Positions 61,349-64,000 of a stretch of DNA of 64,000 nucleotides are shown one piece after another. Position numbers and translations under genes: made by a program. Source of the DNA: Siphonodentalium dalli (taxonomy: Eukaryota; Mollusca; Scaphopoda; Gadilida; Siphonodentaliidae). The DNA lies in contig CP136063.1 of assembly GCA_032622095.1 (NCBI GenBank), positions 77,727,980 to 77,791,979 on the forward strand, given 5' to 3'. Within the stretch, counting starts at the first letter, position 1; each line of letters opens with the position of its first letter. The notes under the pieces were generated by a model. That model made no database searches, was not told the origin of the DNA, and saw nothing but the letters and a program-made list of their open reading frames with translations.

Positions 61349-62310
61349 CGCAGAAATCGCGTCTGTCCACACCATCAGTTAAAATTGAGAGCATATCATT
61401 TCAGTTCATGGCGTGTTTAAGACTTTAAGTGCCATCCTTAAAACATAGAACATTCGTATTTCATCTTTTCCAGCCGCTTTTTATAAAGTGCCTCATGTGT
61501 CGGGGATATAACATCAGAACATGGTGTGTTCAAGAGTTCAAATGAGTTAAGGGGTCCCCAACAGCAGTGGAACATTCGCTGTTCTCGTTTGCTAGCCGCT
61601 TTTTATAATGTGTCCCAATGCAGACATTCCGGAACCAACGGTCCAACTCATCCATTAACGACGTGTTTCTCCTGATATAACTATCATTTGTCTACTCCCT
61701 CAGTTAATATTGGGGGCATATCCTTTCAGTTCGAACAGTGTTTAAGACTTTCACTGGGGTAGGGGGGCATCAAAGCAAAGAAAATTCAACTGTCGTATTT
61801 GTCGGCCGCGTTTTTGTAAAATACCCTGGGATTTCGGGAACCAAACTACCCATATAAATTGTATATTCCCTGATAGCACTACATTTCGTTCACACTGTCA
61901 GTTAATATTACGAGCATATAGCTTCAGTGCATGGTGTGTCCAAGAGTTTAATGGATTAAGGGGTCCCACAAAATAAAACATATTCGCCTTTGCATGTCAT
62001 TTGCCATCCGCGTTTTGTAAAGTGCCAAAGGCTTTCGGGAACCAACCATCCATAAACATTGTGCATGTCATGATACTATTCTACCCTAGCTTTGCCCACA
62101 TCCTCATTCAATACTGTGAATAATCATTTCAGTTCGTGGTGCGTCCAACTGTAACACTTCAATTGGGTAGGGGTCCTCAAAACATAGCAAATTCGTCTTT
62201 CTTATTTATCAGCCGCTTTGCCTAAAGCGACACACGCTTACGCGAAACAAGAAACCCATATAAATGATGTATTCCCTGATTGAATATACCTTCCGTCCAC
62301 ACACTCTGTT
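61349..62310. repeat. ~200-bp satellite, right segment
   Basis: Begins GTCTGTCCACACCATCAGTT. Landmarks CCAGCCGCTTTTTATAAAGT (61468), GCTAGCCGCTTTTTATAATG (61590), GTCGGCCGCGTTTTTGTAAA (61801), GCCATCCGCGTTTTGTAAAG (62001) and CAGCCGCTTTGCC (62210). One unit near 61500 is shortened to about 120 bp. It fades out after 62300. Confidence 0.85.
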
Positions 62311-62419
62311 TAAGTATGTTATATAGAGAAGAAGAATAGGCGTCTCGTTGGATTCACATCTAAAAATAGAATATTTGGGGTCTAAAATTGGTTGTACTAA
62401 AATATTCCCAAAATAATAA

Positions 62420-62600
62420 AATATCAAAACCCAAAAAAAATTCAAAACTTCCAAAAATTATTTTTTCCAAAAAATTTAAAAATTTCCAAACTTCCAAATT
62501 ATCAAAACCCCAAAATTTCCAAACTTCCAAATTATCAAAACCCTCAAAATTATTTCTCTAAAAAAAGTTTAAATAAAAAATTTATAACGAGTTTTCGGTT
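62420..62600. repeat. A/C-rich low-complexity tract
   Basis: Repeated TTCCAAACTTCCAAATTATC and CAAAACCCCAAAATTTCC pieces; the plus strand is nearly free of G over about 170 bases, a strong strand asymmetry. It directly precedes the ORF cluster. Confidence 0.75.
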
Positions 62601-62623
62601 TCTGATAATCTCTATATTAAAAA

Positions 62624-63082
62624 ATGTCGAATGTTAAATTATTTGCGCGTAATATCTTTCGTAATATTTTTTGTTCAAATATTTTTCATGAATTTATTAA
62701 TCGATGTTTAGAAAATAGCTTTATTGGACATTGGGACCATCGATATGAATGCATACATTCCAGTGTTTTATCGGACGCAGTTCATATAATTGTCATACCT
62801 GAAAATAGACACTATTACTTTTACATAAATAATAAAGAGCGTTTATTCTTTACACTCTCTCTATCCCATATGACAGGTGTGTATTATCGTGAATTATTGG
62901 AAGTATTGAGACTAACGGTCGAAAATTGTAATGTGAAATTAGAACCCTCCAGAATGAATTGTTCGCTGTACACGCAATCACACACGCGACATTGGTCGTG
63001 TGTCACACCTTTGCTTTACCAAATGAATTATATTATTTCCTCGGTCACAGTTATATGGTATTCAGAAAACATATCGATTTAA
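62624..63082 (+). CDS. Uncharacterised 152-codon ORF, first of a compact trio
   Basis: I do not recognise this protein. It starts in an A-rich context (AAAAAATGTCG) just after the A/C-rich tract and runs 152 codons uninterrupted, which is long for DNA this AT-rich. The predicted protein has an N-terminal basic/aromatic part (residues 1-35), a segment rich in H, Y and F around residues 50-75 (VIPENRHYYFYINNKERLFF), a possible helix YYRELLEVLRLTVENC at about 86-101, and six cysteines overall. No signal peptide or clear membrane segment. It is followed after 77 bp by a second same-strand ORF. It could be a fragment of an integrated large DNA virus or virus-like transposon, or chance; the nucleotide motif ATAAAGAGCGTTTATT inside it also occurs in unrelated parts of the window, which weakens the coding case. 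Confidence 0.3.
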   Translation: MSNVKLFARNIFRNIFCSNIFHEFINRCLENSFIGHWDHRYECIHSSVLSDAVHIIVIPENRHYYFYINNKERLFFTLSLSHMTGVYYRELLEVLRLTVENCNVKLEPSRMNCSLYTQSHTRHWSCVTPLLYQMNYIISSVTVIWYSENISI

Positions 63083-63159
63083 TGTCTGAACAAACGAGTT
63101 AGTATCAATTAAGGTTGATAAACTGTGTCATTCACACGATAATTAGTTAGCCAAAAAAC

Positions 63160-63399
63160 ATGCATACGTCCAGGACACTCAATTATAGAAATTGCTTTGA
63201 TGACATTGTTATAACAACATTACGTAATAACCACTTAGCGCCCCACATTCATACTTACGCTTTGGACATTTTATCAGTTTATCACGTGATCACTAAATGG
63301 GGCAATCGGGTATCCACCGATGCCTGCAATATATTATTTATAATAATTGGACTCATTGATCTCACGGGAATAATACTCTTAGTTGTTCCAATAAAATAG
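63160..63399 (+). CDS. Uncharacterised 79-codon ORF with C-terminal hydrophobic segment
   Basis: Function unknown. It starts at ATG after CAAAAAAC and ends TAG. Residues about 57-76 (ACNILFIIIGLIDLTGIILL) form a strong membrane-segment candidate close to the C-terminus, so the product would resemble a small tail-anchored protein; residues 1-50 are polar. It lies 77 bp after the 152-codon ORF and 86 bp before the next, all on the same strand, a packing unlike that of host genes. No domain recognised; noncoding chance cannot be excluded. Confidence 0.25.
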   Translation: MHTSRTLNYRNCFDDIVITTLRNNHLAPHIHTYALDILSVYHVITKWGNRVSTDACNILFIIIGLIDLTGIILLVVPIK

Positions 63400-63485
63400 T
63401 TATCAAATTCGATCACCAATAGATTTGACTGTGGAATATAATGACCTTTAACTTATTTATCGATCTAAAGGGACACTCATTATGA

Positions 63486-63764
63486 ATGAATGTTAACAAT
63501 ACAAGCGCACGAATGAAGAGCGTTGAACATATACGAAATTACTACACGAATGAATTGAACCTTGAAATTTATATTTCACATCTTACCAACAACAGCTACA
63601 GACATAATCATAGTATTATACTGTCTTGCATGTACACACGCTATGACATCATTAAAGGTGGACAATCCACTCAAGGTGTGGCAACAGATACGGACATAGG
63701 CATAGTGTTATACAGTCTTCTATGTACCCACGCTATGACACCATTAACGTACATTGGATGTTAG
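63486..63764 (+). CDS. Uncharacterised 92-codon ORF with internal duplication
   Basis: Function unknown. The 3' half contains a partial DNA duplication: TACTGTCTTGCATGTACACA and CGCTATGACATCATTAA (63618-63655) resemble TACAGTCTTCTATGTACCCA and CGCTATGACACCATTAA (63711-63748), 93 bp apart, so the frame is kept (31 codons). It is the third ORF in line and stops 26 bp before the terminal short-period repeat. The internal repeat may mean that this is repeat-derived rather than a gene. Confidence 0.2.
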   Translation: MNVNNTSARMKSVEHIRNYYTNELNLEIYISHLTNNSYRHNHSIILSCMYTRYDIIKGGQSTQGVATDTDIGIVLYSLLCTHAMTPLTYIGC

Positions 63765-63790
63765 GTATATGACTCTTGAGTATGCACCAA

Positions 63791-64000
63791 TCAATGAGCA
63801 AATGAGCAAAAAACTGAGCAAATGAGCAAAAAATGAGCAAATGAGCAAGAAAATGAGCAAATGAGCAAGAAAATGAGCAAATGAGCAATAAAAATGAGCA
63901 AATGAGCATAAAAATGAGCAAATGAGCAAGAAAATGAGCAAATGAGCAAGAAAATGAGCAAATGAGCAATAAAAATGAGCAAATGAGCAAAAAAATGAGC
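63791..64000. repeat. Short-period tandem repeat AAAATGAGCAAATGAGCAAG
   Basis: ATGAGCAA occurs about every 8-13 bp, with a composite unit near 20 bp (AAATGAGCAAATGAGCAAGA and variants with CAATAAAA or CATAAAA). It continues off the right edge. On the minus strand all three frames stay open and translate to LLICSFSCSFAHFLAHLLIF-like repeats, which explains three overlapping false ORFs. Confidence 0.95.

Noticed and set aside
63733-63990. Hydrophobic leucine/phenylalanine/serine-rich minus-strand proteins
   Set aside because: All three frames stay open because they translate the short-period TGAGCAA repeat.
1-64000. CRISPR arrays or bacterial operons
   Set aside because: The tandem repeats have no unique spacers, and no bacterial-style gene or ribosome binding site is present.

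Overview
The window looks like AT-rich, repeat-dominated nuclear DNA of a marine mollusc, most likely a bivalve. The evidence is its load of dispersed elements that open with GTCCGTCCG-type runs and carry internal modules of about 160 bp. These resemble the pearl/Helitron-like non-autonomous elements described from bivalves. I saw no bacterial gene, rRNA, CRISPR array or convincing intact host exon. Most long open frames are by-products of repeats.

Layout. 1-8745: satellite of 54 monomers of 162 bp, continuing off the left edge, with long multi-monomer duplications and decayed monomers at its right border. 8780-10865: an old degenerate tandem field of ~52-bp modules. 11388-17585: an 82-bp satellite, split by a 2.1-kb block (11716-13825) of other repeats and containing a 1,067-bp higher-order duplication. 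18519-24560: pearl-like elements, an interspersed repeat pair, a GC-rich palindrome and family B. 24561-28640: mostly single-copy DNA with one weak promoter candidate. 28655-35055: a 161-bp array, a TTAA-flanked MITE, another pearl-like copy, and family D split by family E. 35056-44330: single-copy DNA, four family F copies, hairpin MITE relatives and a mirror-image minisatellite. 45122-51019: family B, a pearl-like copy, a palindromic MITE with an 8-bp target-site duplication and a non-autonomous hAT element. 51720-55960: a tRNA-like fragment and further tandem repeats. 56040-60035: two dead LINE fragments, one of them lying in a ~200-bp satellite that continues to 62310. 62624-63764: three short, closely spaced plus-strand reading frames of unknown origin. 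63791-64000: a short-period repeat leaving the window.

The main biology is repeat dynamics rather than pathways. At least ten apparently unrelated tandem or internally repeated families have a period near 160 bp (or half of that). Several insertions can be dated relative to one another because one element interrupts another, and satellite monomers preserve the empty insertion site of one MITE. The best candidates for something undescribed are the shared ~160-bp module length, the palindrome-in-palindrome MITE, the mirror-image minisatellite and the unassigned ORF cluster at the right end. All repeat periods were counted by hand from landmark motifs, and no database search was possible.
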